Below are positions 24,974-33,786 of a stretch of 64,000 nt of DNA, piece by piece (within the stretch, counting starts at the first letter, position 1; each line of letters begins with the position of its first letter). The stretch spans positions 3,472,001 through 3,536,000 of the forward strand of contig NZ_AP027291.1 in NCBI RefSeq assembly GCF_030295745.1, in the 5' to 3' direction. Source of the stretch: Mycolicibacterium sp. TUM20985 (lineage in GTDB: Bacteria > Actinomycetota > Actinomycetes > Mycobacteriales > Mycobacteriaceae). Under the pieces are notes generated by a model. That model made no database searches. It saw nothing but the letters and a program-made list of their open reading frames with translations, and was not told the DNA's origin. The position numbers and the translations under genes were made by a program.

Positions 24974-25485
24974 ATGACGTCGCGACGCGGCCTGCTCTCG
25001 CTGGTGGCGGCTGCGGCAATGCTGTGCGCCTGCGGCGGGCAAGGCGCCGAGTCAGCGTCTGCGACGGGCTCGCCGACCCGCTCGACGAAGATGGTGCAGC
25101 GAACGCCCGACAAGGCGGCGGCAACGACTAAACCGGAGGCCCTCGCCGACTTGGTGAGTTTCACGTCGCCCAGCGGCAATGTCGGCTGCTACCTCGACCC
25201 GACGACGGTGCGGTGCGACATCAGCGAACGCGACTGGTCACCGCCACCGCGCCCGCCGACTGCGAATTCGACTATGGGCAGGGAATCGCCCTCGCGGCTG
25301 GCGAGATGCCAGCCTTCGTCTTCGCGGGTGACACCGCACTCGTGGGTGGTGCGCCGCTCCCCTACGGTCAGTCGGTCACTGCGGGTTCGCTGCGGTGCGA
25401 TAGCGCAGAGTCGGGGATCACCTGCATCGACTCGGCGGCGAACCACGGATTCTCGATCGCCCGGGAACGCTACGGAATGTTCTGA
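24974..25485 (+). pseudogene. Lipoprotein gene (DUF6636-like) with a one-base frameshift
   Basis: ATG 24974 begins a lipoprotein signal (M-T-S-R-R-G-L-L-S-L-V-A-A-A-A-M-L-C-A-C). The first part contains L-V-S-F-T-S-P-S-G-N-V-G-C-Y-L-D and R-C-D-I-S-E-R-D-W-S-P-P. The frame breaks near 25252-25258, where one base seems to be missing. The other frame continues A-D-C-E-F-D-Y-G-Q-G-I-A-L ... L-P-Y-G-Q-S-V-T-A-G-S-L-R-C-D-S-A-E-S-G-I-T-C and ends at 25485. Joined, it is a typical small secreted actinobacterial protein with paired Cys (family assignment tentative). Either a real frameshift or a sequencing slip in a GC run. Confidence 0.7.
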
Positions 25486-25715
25486 CGCCCTTGGCATTCC
25501 GTGGATGTCAGGTTCGATATCCGACGACACACTCGCGAAGTGAGCGTCTCACGGGCCGAGGCCAGGTCTGAGGACGGCTCGCCCGCCCCCGGTGAGCGGC
25601 CGAAGCGGGCGCTGCCGCACACGCCCCAGCGGTCCGCGTCGTCGAGATTTGTGTGGCCGCGCGTCGATGCACTATCGTCGTGCTTCGCGATGGGCGAAGA
25701 ACTCGCTCGTGGCGT

Positions 25716-25788
25716 GCGGACGTGGCGCAGTTGGTAGCGCACAACCTTGCCAAGGTTGGGGTCGCGGGTTCGAATCCCGTCGTCCGCT
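25716..25788 (+). tRNA. tRNA-Gly (anticodon GCC)
   Basis: Acceptor GCGGACG/CGTCCGC, D-arm GCGC...GCGC, anticodon loop TTGCCAA, T-arm CGGG-TTCGAAT-CCCG. First of three tandem tRNA genes. No CCA encoded. Confidence 0.95.
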
Positions 25789-25814
25789 CGATGGTGCAGA
25801 CGCATCAACCCAGC

Positions 25815-25885
25815 GGTGGAGTGGCCGAGTGGTGAGGCAACGGCCTGCAAAGCCGTGCACACGGGTTCGATTCCCGTCTCCACCT
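25815..25885 (+). tRNA. tRNA-Cys (anticodon GCA)
   Basis: Acceptor GGTGGAG/CTCCACC, anticodon arm CGGCC-TGCAAAG region with loop GCA, T-arm CGGG-TTCGATT-CCCG. 26 bases after tRNA-Gly. Confidence 0.95.
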
Positions 25886-25899
25886 CCGAGATGGATCCC

Positions 25900-25974
25900 G
25901 CGCGATTAGCTCAGCGGGAGAGCGCTTCCCTGACACGGAAGAGGTCACTGGTTCAATCCCAGTATCGCGCACCA
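25900..25974 (+). tRNA. tRNA-Val (anticodon GAC)
   Basis: Acceptor GCGCGAT/ATCGCGC, D-arm GCTC...GAGC, anticodon arm TTCC-CTGACAC-GGAA, T-arm CTGG-TTCAATC-CCAG, discriminator A and encoded CCA (25972-25974). It marks the start of the accessory region. Confidence 0.95.
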
Positions 25975-25990
25975 GTTAGACAGCAGGTCA

Positions 25991-26010
25991 GGCCCGGTTT
26001 TACCGGGCCT
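25991..26010 (+). terminator. Terminator of the tRNA cluster
   Basis: GGCCCGGT (25991-25998) pairs perfectly with ACCGGGCC (26002-26009) across a three-base loop and is followed by a T-rich stretch (TATCTTGTCT). 17 bases after the tRNA-Val CCA. Confidence 0.85.
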
Positions 26011-26141
26011 ATCTTGTCTCCGTGAACTAGACGTGAACTGACGAGCGAACGTCGTCACGACACACCTCTCCGATTCGGGTGGGTTGGCCTGTCCGGTCAG
26101 TACGCTGACTCGTCGATGCAGACGCCAGATGCGGGTCAACC

Positions 26142-27634
26142 ATGAAGTACGCCGACCTCTACTTCGGCCTCAGCGACTCTCGTAACGAGGCTATCGAGAG
26201 CCACGACGCGTTCCTGCGGAGCTATGTCGATCTAGAAGGCGCAGTCGAATCCGTCCTGAACGGGAAGAAGTTCCTTGTGCTAGGCCCGAAGGGCACGGGC
26301 AAGACCGCCCTCGCGTGGTATCTGAAAGAGACCGAATTCCAGGGCACTCACCTCGCGACCGTTCGCGACGCCTCGGACCTCCCCCTTGCAGAAGTGCCGC
26401 GCCTCCAGACTGGACAGGTCGAGGGTCCGGAGAGAACTGTCGTGGCCTGGAAATTCATACTGCTGTGTAACTACCTAGAGCTACTCTTGCGCGATCAAAG
26501 TTGTTCATTGCAACATGACAGCGAAGTTACTCGCGTCACGAAACTGCTCAAAGAGTTTGGATTTATGGGTGACGCATCAGGCAGGGCTCTCATTAAGGCG
26601 TCAACGACAACAGTTACTATTCCGATCCCCAAGCTGGGCGACATTACAAACGGGAAAGTAAATCGACTCTCAATATTTACAACTTGATACCATATATGGA
26701 GAATTGGGCATCAGAGGCCACTGCTGGCGTTCGACACGTGCTTCTAATTGATTGTCTCGATTCGATATTCCTTAACGACACGAAGTACAACGAGAGTCTT
26801 TATTCCCTCGTCCAAGCCGCTTACGGACTCAACCAGAAGTTGAAAGAGCATGTTGCTACCGGCAGTATCGTCTTGCTATTAAGGAACGACGTATTCGCAC
26901 GGATCTCCCTCTCGCTGCCTGACTCGCAAAAAATGCGGGACGACCTCTCCTTTGATCTCGACTGGCGGGTGATGTCGGGGCAGGCTGGTGTCAGGGCACC
27001 GTTGTTGCAACTCGCCAATCGGAAGGCTGGCCAGGCCCTAGGCCTACCAGCAGTTGACGTTCTGAGCTACTTCCCGAGCCACATCAACTTGGGCGGCAGA
27101 GGTGGCCCCGTAAGGCGGATGCAGACCTTCCGGTACTTGATGCTTCTGACACGCCATACCCCACGAGACCCACTGCGTCTCTTTGACGAAATCCGAAAGG
27201 TCGAAGCCTCGGGAATTTATCCCGAGAGTGCGGGCAAGCTGTCGGATCAAGTGATCCTGGAAGGCGTACTTCAGTACTCGATGAAGTATTTTGTAGGCGC
27301 GATACGTAACGAGTTCGCGGGCTACAAAGGCGGACCCGAAAGCGCTGAGATCGCGATCTCTGCGTTAAAATCAATCGGTAAACAAACATTTGACCGAAAT
27401 GAATTTGCGGTGGCTGTAAGCGAAGTCGCCGATGCTGACGTGGGAAAGCGAGAGCCCGACCGACTGCTTACCCTTCTTTTCTATGCTGGCGCAATTGGCA
27501 ATATCGTTATGGGAGGCCACGAGACATATATGCAGTTCTATCACCGGCGAGATGAGGCCGAGATCTATCTAAAGGGGCAATTCGCCCTACATAACGCCTT
27601 GATCCATGCTTGGGGCATAAATCGCGGCCATTGA
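26142..27634 (+). pseudogene. Sll1717-like P-loop ATPase, frameshifted
   Basis: The first frame (26142-26687, 181 residues) carries Walker A F-L-V-L-G-P-K-G-T-G-K-T-A-L at about residue 45. The second (to 27634) starts in the -1 frame at 26684 and carries a Walker B-like V-L-L-I-D-C-L-D-S-I-F and L-L-R-N-D-V-F. Together they make a protein of about 495 residues like the P-loop ATPases annotated as the Sll1717 family, seen sporadically in bacterial accessory regions. One T appears to be missing near 26676-26679. Base use is clearly more A/T-rich than in the flanks, and it lies directly after the tRNA cluster, so transfer is likely. Role unknown; a link to defence is only a guess from position and family style. 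Confidence 0.75.
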
Positions 27635-27902
27635 TGAGTCGACTGCGCAACGCTCCTCAGTTCTTCAGCATCCGGCCGCCTCCAGCGCATCGAGGTACGG
27701 GCCTTGTTGAGCGTCTCTCGGGATGACGACCATGGGGTGTCGCGCCGTCGTTGATCTTGCCGATGTGCTGGTCGGCGTCGGCGTGGGTTTGATCTTGGTG
27801 GTCTGCACCGTCAGTGTGTCGAGGAACTGATGGGTGCACGGCGCCCCCGTTGATTTCTTGGCCGAGACGTCGGGGGCACCGTGCGTAGTGCGGAAGGCAC
27901 TG

Positions 27903-28543
27903 ATGGTCACCGTAGAGGTCGATCCCGAGCGCGTCGAGTTTCGGTTGGCTGGGGGTGATTGTCGTGTCCGTCGTGCCCCGACGGGGTGTTGGTCCGGTGG
28001 GGTTTCGCTCGGGTTCGCCGTGTCGTCGGGTCGGCCGAGCCGGTGCGGCCGCGCCGGTCTCGGTGCCGGTCGTGCGCGGCGACTCATGTGTTGTTGCCGG
28101 TGACCTTGTTGCTGCGCAGGGCCTATGTCGCGGAGCTGATCTGGGCGGCAGTGGTGGCCAAGGCGGCCGGTGGGGGGCACCACCTGGTCGGGCATCGACT
28201 GGGGATTCCCGGATCCACGGTCCGCGGCTGGCTATGGCGGATCACCGGCCGCGCCGAGGTGGTGCGGCACTGGTTCGTCTCGATCGCGGTCACCGCGGGT
28301 GTCGATGTGTCGGTACCGAGGGCGACTGGATCGCGGTGCGAGGATGTGATCGCCGCCGTCGGCGTGGCCACCGAGGCGCTGGCGGCGCGGTTCGGTGAGG
28401 GGCCGGTGATCAGTGCGGTGACGGCGGTCCAGGTCGCTGTCGTCGGTAGCGGTGCCCGGCTGCTGTCACCGGGTTGGCCGCCGGCGCCTGCACCGGTGGG
28501 TGCAACACGAACTGACCCTGACATTGGCGGGGAGGGTCGGTAA
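27903..28543 (+). pseudogene. DUF6431-type transposon-associated protein, frameshifted at its start
   Basis: From ATG 27903 the frame reads M-V-T-V-E-V-D-P-E-R-V-E-F-R-L-A-G-G. It is broken at about 27955 and continues in another frame from the TTG at 27959: L-S-C-P-S-C-P-D-G-V-L-V-R-W-G-F-A-R-V-R-R. The Cys pairs (C-P-S-C and C-R-S-C) suggest a zinc-ribbon, followed by a helix-turn-helix (L-V-G-H-R-L-G-I-P-G-S-T-V-R-G-W-L). This gene type commonly precedes a DDE transposase gene in actinobacteria, as here. The 27635-27902 stretch before it holds nothing I recognise. Confidence 0.65.
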
Positions 28544-28609
28544 AGGTCGCGGGGATGACTGTCCAGCAATAGATCTGGATGGCATCGCCAAGATGAGGGA
28601 GCCATTCCG

Positions 28610-28915
28610 TTGCCTACTGAGGATGAGAAACGACGCGAGCGAAGTCATGCGGTGGGGTTGTTCCGGTACCAGTTGATCTGCCCGGCATTGGATGCGGGTT
28701 TGTCGACGAAGGCCCGCGGCCGGATCGTCCGCGAGATCGCCGCCCGTGAGCACACCAACCCGTTCGGGACGCCGGTGCGCTATTCCCGCGACACCCTGGA
28801 CCGCTGGATCCGCCGCTACCGCGCCGGCGGGTTCGTCGAGCTGATCCCTTCGCCGCGGTCCTCGGCGCCGCGCACCGATGTCGCGACGTTGGATTCGGCG
28901 CCCGACGCGGCGCGT
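28610..28915 (+). pseudogene. Truncated DDE transposase (N-terminal part only)
   Basis: TTG 28610 with an upstream GAGGGAG site opens P-T-E-D-E-K-R-R-E-R-S-H-A-V-G-L-F-R-Y-Q-L-I, then a double HTH region (F-G-T-P-V-R-Y-S-R-D-T-L-D-R-W-I-R-R-Y-R-A-G-G-F). This is the DNA-binding start of an IS481/Mu-like transposase. Similarity ends near T-L-D-S-A-P-D-A; the catalytic domain is missing and the sequence passes into a resolvase fragment. The frame itself stays open to 29461, but that part is unrelated. Confidence 0.7.
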
Positions 28916-28943
28916 TCTACCTCTACGAGAACCGGCAAGCAGC

Positions 28944-29132
28944 GTGATACACCCGTCGACCAAAACTCGGATCGGGTATGTCCGCGTGAGTACGGTGACT
29001 CAGACCCTGGATCAGCAGGAGCAGGCGCTGGAAGCGTTGGGGTCTCCAAGACGTTCTCCGACACCGTGTCCGGGGGGAGGGACGATCGCCCCGGGCTGGC
29101 TGACTTGATGACCTACGTTCGTGAGGGCGACA
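28944..29132 (+). pseudogene. Serine recombinase (resolvase/invertase) fragment, frameshifted
   Basis: From GTG 28944: T-R-I-G-Y-V-R-V-S-T-V-T-Q-T-L-D-Q-Q-E-Q-A-L-E-A-L-G, the N-terminal resolvase motif including the catalytic Ser of R-V-S-T. A missing G near 29040 shifts the frame; it resumes as V-S-K-T-F-S-D-T-V-S-G-G-R-D-D-R-P-G-L-A-D-L-M-T-Y-V-R-E-G-D and is then cut off. The rest of the catalytic domain and the HTH are absent. The truncation point abuts the 3' end of the convergent GntR/LacI gene. Confidence 0.8.
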
Positions 29133-30216
29133 TCCGTGGCGCCCCGGTTGTCGCCCTTACCATCAATTCGGGCTGCAAGATGACCTCGCGCGGCCCGGCG
29201 GATGCGTTCTCGATTCGGGCAATGGCGCGGTCGACCGCCAATTCGGCCATCAGCGTGGTGTCCTGCGCCACCGTGGTCAGTCGAGTGTGCGGAAGTTTCG
29301 ACAGCGCGCTGTTGTCCCAGCCGATAACCGAGACATCTTGGGGCACACGGTATCCCGCGTGTACCAGTGACTCGATGACGGACACCGCCAACTCGTCGTT
29401 GAAGGTGATGACCGCCGTGGGAAGGTCCGGTTCATCCAAGAGGGTTCTCGCGGCGAAGTAGCCGTCCATCTGGGTCTCTCCTCCCGCGATCACTCGGGCC
29501 TCGTCCCGATGGCCAGCCTCCTTCATGGCGGTGGCGTATCCGGTCCGTCGCGCTCGCGCGACCTCTCCTTCGCCGCCATCGATGTGCACGATGCGCCGAT
29601 GACCGCGTGCCACGAGGTGGTCGACGGCTTGCTTCATCCCCGTGTTCTCATCGGTACGGACTACGTCAACCGTTTCGTCGTCGACGCTCCACCCGATGGC
29701 AACCATGGGTAGCTTCCCGGCAAGGGCTGGCGCTGGAGTCGGGGGGTCGAGCATGATGACCGCGTCCGGCCGGAATCCCCGTAGGGCCTCCACCGCGCGA
29801 AGCTCGTTACGGCTTTCGGTGATGGCACTCAGGACCAGCTCGTAACCGTGGGAACTCGCGGCGACGTAGAGCCCGTCGAGAACTTGCATGTTGAATTGAA
29901 TGTTCCCGCTTACCATGCCGAACATGGCACCGAGCAGCCGCGACCTGCCTTGGTCCATCGGTGTGTGATCCGGATTCGACGCGACCACGGTGCCCACGCC
30001 GCGCGATCGGAACAACAGCCCCTTGTCGACGACGAGTTGTACGGCTCGACGGACGGTAGGACGGGATAGCGTCAGGCGCTTTCCCATCGCGAGTTCGTTC
30101 TCGAAACGGTCGCCTGGGTCCAGTTCGCCGTTGCGGATCGCAGCCTCGATTGCCTGCGCCAGCTGGTAGTACAGGGGAACGGGACTTGACCTGTCGAGCT
30201 GCACCGCTACCGGCAC
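29113..30216 (-). CDS. GntR/LacI-type transcriptional regulator of the sugar operon
   Basis: A 367-residue protein. The N-terminal GntR winged helix (about 8-75: P-L-Y-Y-Q-L-A-Q-A-I-E-A-A-I-R-N-G-E-L-D-P-G-D-R-F; L-T-L-S-R-P-T-V-R-R-A-V-Q-L) is joined to a LacI/periplasmic-binding-type sensor domain (about 88-360: Y-E-L-V-L-S-A-I-T-E, R-G-H-R-R-I-V-H-I-D-G-G, D-V-S-V-I-G-W-D-N-S), the AraR plan. GTG 30216 was chosen because GGAGG lies 6 bases upstream; the frame runs to 30672 but that covers the promoter region. The final residues (about 29113-29135) come from resolvase DNA, so the native tail has been replaced. Divergent from the ABC operon and probably its sugar-responsive repressor. Confidence 0.88.
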   Translation of the reverse strand: MPVAVQLDRSSPVPLYYQLAQAIEAAIRNGELDPGDRFENELAMGKRLTLSRPTVRRAVQLVVDKGLLFRSRGVGTVVASNPDHTPMDQGRSRLLGAMFGMVSGNIQFNMQVLDGLYVAASSHGYELVLSAITESRNELRAVEALRGFRPDAVIMLDPPTPAPALAGKLPMVAIGWSVDDETVDVVRTDENTGMKQAVDHLVARGHRRIVHIDGGEGEVARARRTGYATAMKEAGHRDEARVIAGGETQMDGYFAARTLLDEPDLPTAVITFNDELAVSVIESLVHAGYRVPQDVSVIGWDNSALSKLPHTRLTTVAQDTTLMAELAVDRAIARIENASAGPREVILQPELMVRATTGAPRMSPSRT

Positions 30217-30601
30217 GTCGCCTCCGATCTGCTGAACGTCACCCGAAGTGTGTTGTAACGCTACCAAGGTGATGATTGTAATAATGTACTTACATGTATA
30301 CGGACAAAGCCTGCTGATCCGATTGGCACATTGTGGCGCCCAAGATGACGAGCCACGTCGTGGCAGCCGCAGAGCGTGGCGTGACGCCGTAGCAAAGTAC
30401 CGGCCAGAGCCGTCTTTGGCGCGGTGAAGCGATCGCTGGCTCGACCTCGAAGCGGTGCGCGGAGCGGAGACCGTCACGCCTCTACGCGATGTACTAACAA
30501 CTTTCCATCTATTCCTGCGCGTTTGCCCGAACTGTCGTAATGTGCTGACATTCGCACGATCGCGATCGTGCGGCGGAGGACGCGGACCCGAAGGGCGGTT
30601 G
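30217..30601. promoter_or_regulatory. Divergent promoter region of the sugar operon with two palindromes
   Basis: A 385-base gap between the regulator and the ABC operon. ATGTACTTACAT (30284-30295; arms ATGTA/TACAT) lies in an A/T-rich stretch 68 bases upstream of the regulator start and has the look of a GntR-type operator. An 18-base perfect palindrome GCACGATCGCGATCGTGC (30554-30571) lies 31 bases upstream of the ATPase gene start. Either could be the regulator's site. Confidence 0.55.
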
Positions 30602-31750
30602 GTGGTGATTGACGTGCCTGTGGACGTACCCCTTAAGACGACGTTCGGCGGCGACGACAGGGGAAACTCCATCGAGTTGCGCGGCGTCGAGAAGCGCTAC
30701 GGTCCCTCCGTTGCGTTGCAGCCAATCGACCTCGACATCCTGGATGGAGAGTTCTTCTGCCTGCTCGGTCCCTCCGGATGCGGAAAGACCACGACGCTCA
30801 ACATCATCGGCGGCTTTCTGGAGCCGACTGCCGGTACGGTGCGCATCGCCGGTGTCGATGTCACGAAGATCCCGCCGAACCGGCGACCGGTCAACACGGT
30901 CTTTCAGTCGTACGCGTTGTTTCCCCACTTGGACGTCGTCGACAACGTGTCGTTCGGGCTGCGGATGGCCCGTGTCGAGAAGCGTGAACGCTATAAGCGG
31001 GCGAGCGAAGCTCTCGAGTTGGTGGGTCTTGGTGCGTTCTCCAAACGCCAGGTCGGCGAACTATCGGGTGGGCAGGCCCAGCGTGTGGCCATTGCTCGCG
31101 CTCTCGTCAACAAGCCGAAGGTGTTACTCCTCGACGAGCCACTTGGCGCATTGGACCTGAAGCTGCGCAAACGCCTGCAGACCGAACTCGCCCTGATCCA
31201 ACGGCACGTGGGGACCACGTTCGTCTTCGTCACCCACGACCAGGAGGAGGCGATGACCCTCGCCGATCGCATCCTCATCCTCAACGAAGGTCGCATCGAG
31301 CAGGTGGGAACGCCCGAAGAAATCTATCGTCGACCGGCAAGCTTGTTCGCAGCCGACTTCATCGGCGAGTCCAACATCTTGAGAGGCACTAGGGACGGCG
31401 ACACCTTCGTCCTGGAAAATGCTGCCAGAGTGCCGATTTCAACGCGGGCGCCCGGCGATGTCAGCTCATTGTTGATCCGTCCCGAGGCAATGCGGATCGG
31501 AAGAGACGGATTCATCGATGCGCAAGTGCTCTCGCGTGGATACCTCGGTTCGACCACGCGCATCGTGCTTCAACTGGAGAATTCGGAGATCCAGGTGGTG
31601 TCGTCACTGAACGACGGCGATTTGCACGATTTAGCCGAAATCGGTCTTGAAACAGGGGACTTCGTGAAGCTCTCCTGGCCGACGGAAGCTGCCCATCCAA
31701 TGGTAGAGACCCACGAAGAGTCAGGAAGTCGCTATGCCCGGAACCTCTGA
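30602..31750 (+). CDS. ABC transporter ATPase, PotA/spermidine-type (CUT1/POPT)
   Basis: A 382-residue ATPase. Walker A L-L-G-P-S-G-C-G-K-T-T-T-L, Q-loop F-Q-S-Y-A-L-F-P-H-L, signature E-L-S-G-G-Q-A-Q-R-V-A-I-A-R-A-L, Walker B V-L-L-L-D-E-P-L-G-A-L-D and switch His V-T-H-D-Q-E-E-A are all intact. A C-terminal TOBE-like domain follows (about 290-370). It energises import with the two permeases and binding protein encoded next. Starts at GTG 30602 or 30605 are both possible, with AAGGG 6-9 bases upstream. Its end overlaps the binding-protein gene by 17 bases. Confidence 0.92.
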   Translation: MVIDVPVDVPLKTTFGGDDRGNSIELRGVEKRYGPSVALQPIDLDILDGEFFCLLGPSGCGKTTTLNIIGGFLEPTAGTVRIAGVDVTKIPPNRRPVNTVFQSYALFPHLDVVDNVSFGLRMARVEKRERYKRASEALELVGLGAFSKRQVGELSGGQAQRVAIARALVNKPKVLLLDEPLGALDLKLRKRLQTELALIQRHVGTTFVFVTHDQEEAMTLADRILILNEGRIEQVGTPEEIYRRPASLFAADFIGESNILRGTRDGDTFVLENAARVPISTRAPGDVSSLLIRPEAMRIGRDGFIDAQVLSRGYLGSTTRIVLQLENSEIQVVSSLNDGDLHDLAEIGLETGDFVKLSWPTEAAHPMVETHEESGSRYARNL

Positions 31751-32858
31751 TGTGAAGCTAGATCGCCGCTCCTTCGTCCGCGGAGCGTTGATGCTGGGTG
31801 CGGCCAGTCCGCTTCTGTTGTCCGCGTGCGCTTCGGGGAGCAACTCATCCGGTGGCGGAGCCGACGACGGCGGCACCCTCAACTGGCTGACTTGGTCGGA
31901 TCACTACTCCACCGATCAGCTCGCCAAGGTCGCCGACACGACGAAGATCACTGGTAAACCAAAGCTGTTCTCCGACAACGCTGATGCGTTCCTCCAGCTC
32001 AAACAGGCCGGAGCACAGTTCGACCTCGTTTCGGGCGACGCCCTGTGGGTGAAGAAGTACATGGAGAGCGGCTTGATCGAACCGTTCGACCTGGCTTCGA
32101 TCTCGTCGAGTTCCGAGCTGTACTCGATGGCCAAGAACTTCGAGTTCATGAACGACCCCAAGGGTGCACTGGGGTATCCGTTCTCGTGGTCAACCGTGCA
32201 GATCTACTTCAACCCGGACAAGGTGAAGACCCCGCCCACTTCCTGGGAGTCGCTGACCGATCCAATGTACAAGGGCCTGGTCGTCGCCGAGAACATCCCG
32301 ACGGACCTGATGGCCATCGCAGGCATCGCGACCGGTTCCAAGACTCCGTATGCGCAGACACCCGACCAGATCTCATCATCATCGAACTTCCTCGGAGCTC
32401 TCAAGCCCAACATCGTCAAGCTCGCTTCGCAGAACAACGAGATCGTGACCATGATGGCAAGTGGGGAAGCCGCTTTGTGCATCTCGAACCTCGGCACCGA
32501 TGTCCGGGTCAAGGACGCCGGCGGCCCCGAGCTCAAATCGGCCTACCCGCCCGAGGGCACGATCGGATTCATCGATGCGGAGATGATCAGCGCTCAGGGC
32601 TCGAACAAGCCGCTCGTCAAGCCTTTCCTGGACGCGATGCAGAAGTCCGAGTGGATCGTGGCGAACTTCACCACGAATTGGCGTCCCTTGTTCAATGAGA
32701 CGGCAGCCAAGGCTCTGATGGCAGATCCGAAGACTGCCGACAACGCCAAGAGGCTCTTCATGAACGATCCCGAGAAGGCGTTGGCAATGACGCTGAAGGG
32801 CCCGGCTCAGGACCAGCAGGCATACACCGAGGCGTTCAACCAGGTCTTCGGGGCGTGA
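31734..32858 (+). CDS. ABC transporter substrate-binding lipoprotein, PotD-type
   Basis: A 374-residue protein. The N-terminus has a twin-arginine motif (D-R-R-S-F-V-R-G) and a lipobox (L-L-S-A-C), so it is likely exported folded by Tat and lipid-anchored. The mature part follows the spermidine/putrescine-binding fold (N-W-L-T-W-S-D-H-Y; G-Y-P-F-S-W-S-T-V-Q-I-Y-F-N-P; P-P-E-G-T-I-G-F-I-D). With sugar isomerases and dehydrogenases downstream the ligand is more likely a sugar, polyol or glycoside than a polyamine, although the fold alone cannot tell. Confidence 0.88.
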   Translation: MPGTSDVKLDRRSFVRGALMLGAASPLLLSACASGSNSSGGGADDGGTLNWLTWSDHYSTDQLAKVADTTKITGKPKLFSDNADAFLQLKQAGAQFDLVSGDALWVKKYMESGLIEPFDLASISSSSELYSMAKNFEFMNDPKGALGYPFSWSTVQIYFNPDKVKTPPTSWESLTDPMYKGLVVAENIPTDLMAIAGIATGSKTPYAQTPDQISSSSNFLGALKPNIVKLASQNNEIVTMMASGEAALCISNLGTDVRVKDAGGPELKSAYPPEGTIGFIDAEMISAQGSNKPLVKPFLDAMQKSEWIVANFTTNWRPLFNETAAKALMADPKTADNAKRLFMNDPEKALAMTLKGPAQDQQAYTEAFNQVFGA

Positions 32859-32859
32859 C

Positions 32860-33786
32860 ATGACCGTTGCCTCCAGTGTCCGCGATGCGGGCGGGGGGCC
32901 GGATGAGACCGAACGCCAACGTACTCGCGGAAAGGAACAGCGTCGAGACTGGCGCCAGTACGTTGGCTTCGCACCGGCCGCAGCACTTTTCGGAGTGTTC
33001 TTCATCGCACCGCTTTGTTTGATCGTCGTATACTCGTTCTGGCAGACGAAGGACTATGAGCTGGTTCCTGCGTTCACCAAGAGCAACTACGAGTCGATCC
33101 TCACGACGAATACGTACATCAGGACGTTCGTCAAGACGGTCGTGATGGCGCTCCTGGCCACGATCAGCGCGCTGGCTCTGGCATTCCCATTCTGCTACTG
33201 GCTGGTTCGCTACGTGCCAAAGCGGTTGCAGCGGGTTGGCATTCTGTTCGTCGTCCTCCCCTTTTGGACCAGCTACCTGTTGCGGGTTTACGCATGGGTG
33301 GCGATCTTGGGCGACCATGGCGCCATCAACTCGTTGCTCAAGGCGCTCGGCTTCACCCACGAACCCATTCGACTCTTCCTGTACGACAACCCAGGCGTCT
33401 TCATCGTCCTGGTCTACTTGTACTTTCCGTTCGCGGCGCTGACGTTGTATGCATCGCTCGAGCGGTTCGATTGGCGGCTGCTCCACGCCGCCGTCGATTT
33501 GGGCGCGACACCGATCCGGGCGATCGCCAACACGCTCCTGCCGCAGATGCGTCTGGCTTTCGTGACGGCCGGAATCTTCGTGTTCATCCCGATTCTGGGC
33601 GAGTACCTGGCGCCTGCCGCGATCGGAGGTACCAACGGGATTCTGATGGGGAACCTCGTCGCCAACTTCTTCGCCGGCTACCTACTGCCGCTCGGATCGG
33701 CGGCCAGCGTGCTGATCGCACTAGTCATCTTGATCGTGCTCATCGTATTCCGTCGTAGTCTCGACACGAAGGACATCTATGCCTGA
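32860..33786 (+). CDS. ABC transporter permease, PotB-type
   Basis: A 308-residue membrane protein. A charged 35-residue N-terminal tail precedes six predicted helices. The EAA loop (H-A-A-V-D-L-G-A-T-P-I-R-A-I) that contacts the ATPase lies at about residues 207-222. The pattern L-P-F-W-T-S-Y-L-L-R-V-Y-A-W is typical of PotB/PotH. Starts one base after the binding-protein stop and overlaps the next permease gene by 8 bases. Confidence 0.92.
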   Translation: MTVASSVRDAGGGPDETERQRTRGKEQRRDWRQYVGFAPAAALFGVFFIAPLCLIVVYSFWQTKDYELVPAFTKSNYESILTTNTYIRTFVKTVVMALLATISALALAFPFCYWLVRYVPKRLQRVGILFVVLPFWTSYLLRVYAWVAILGDHGAINSLLKALGFTHEPIRLFLYDNPGVFIVLVYLYFPFAALTLYASLERFDWRLLHAAVDLGATPIRAIANTLLPQMRLAFVTAGIFVFIPILGEYLAPAAIGGTNGILMGNLVANFFAGYLLPLGSAASVLIALVILIVLIVFRRSLDTKDIYA

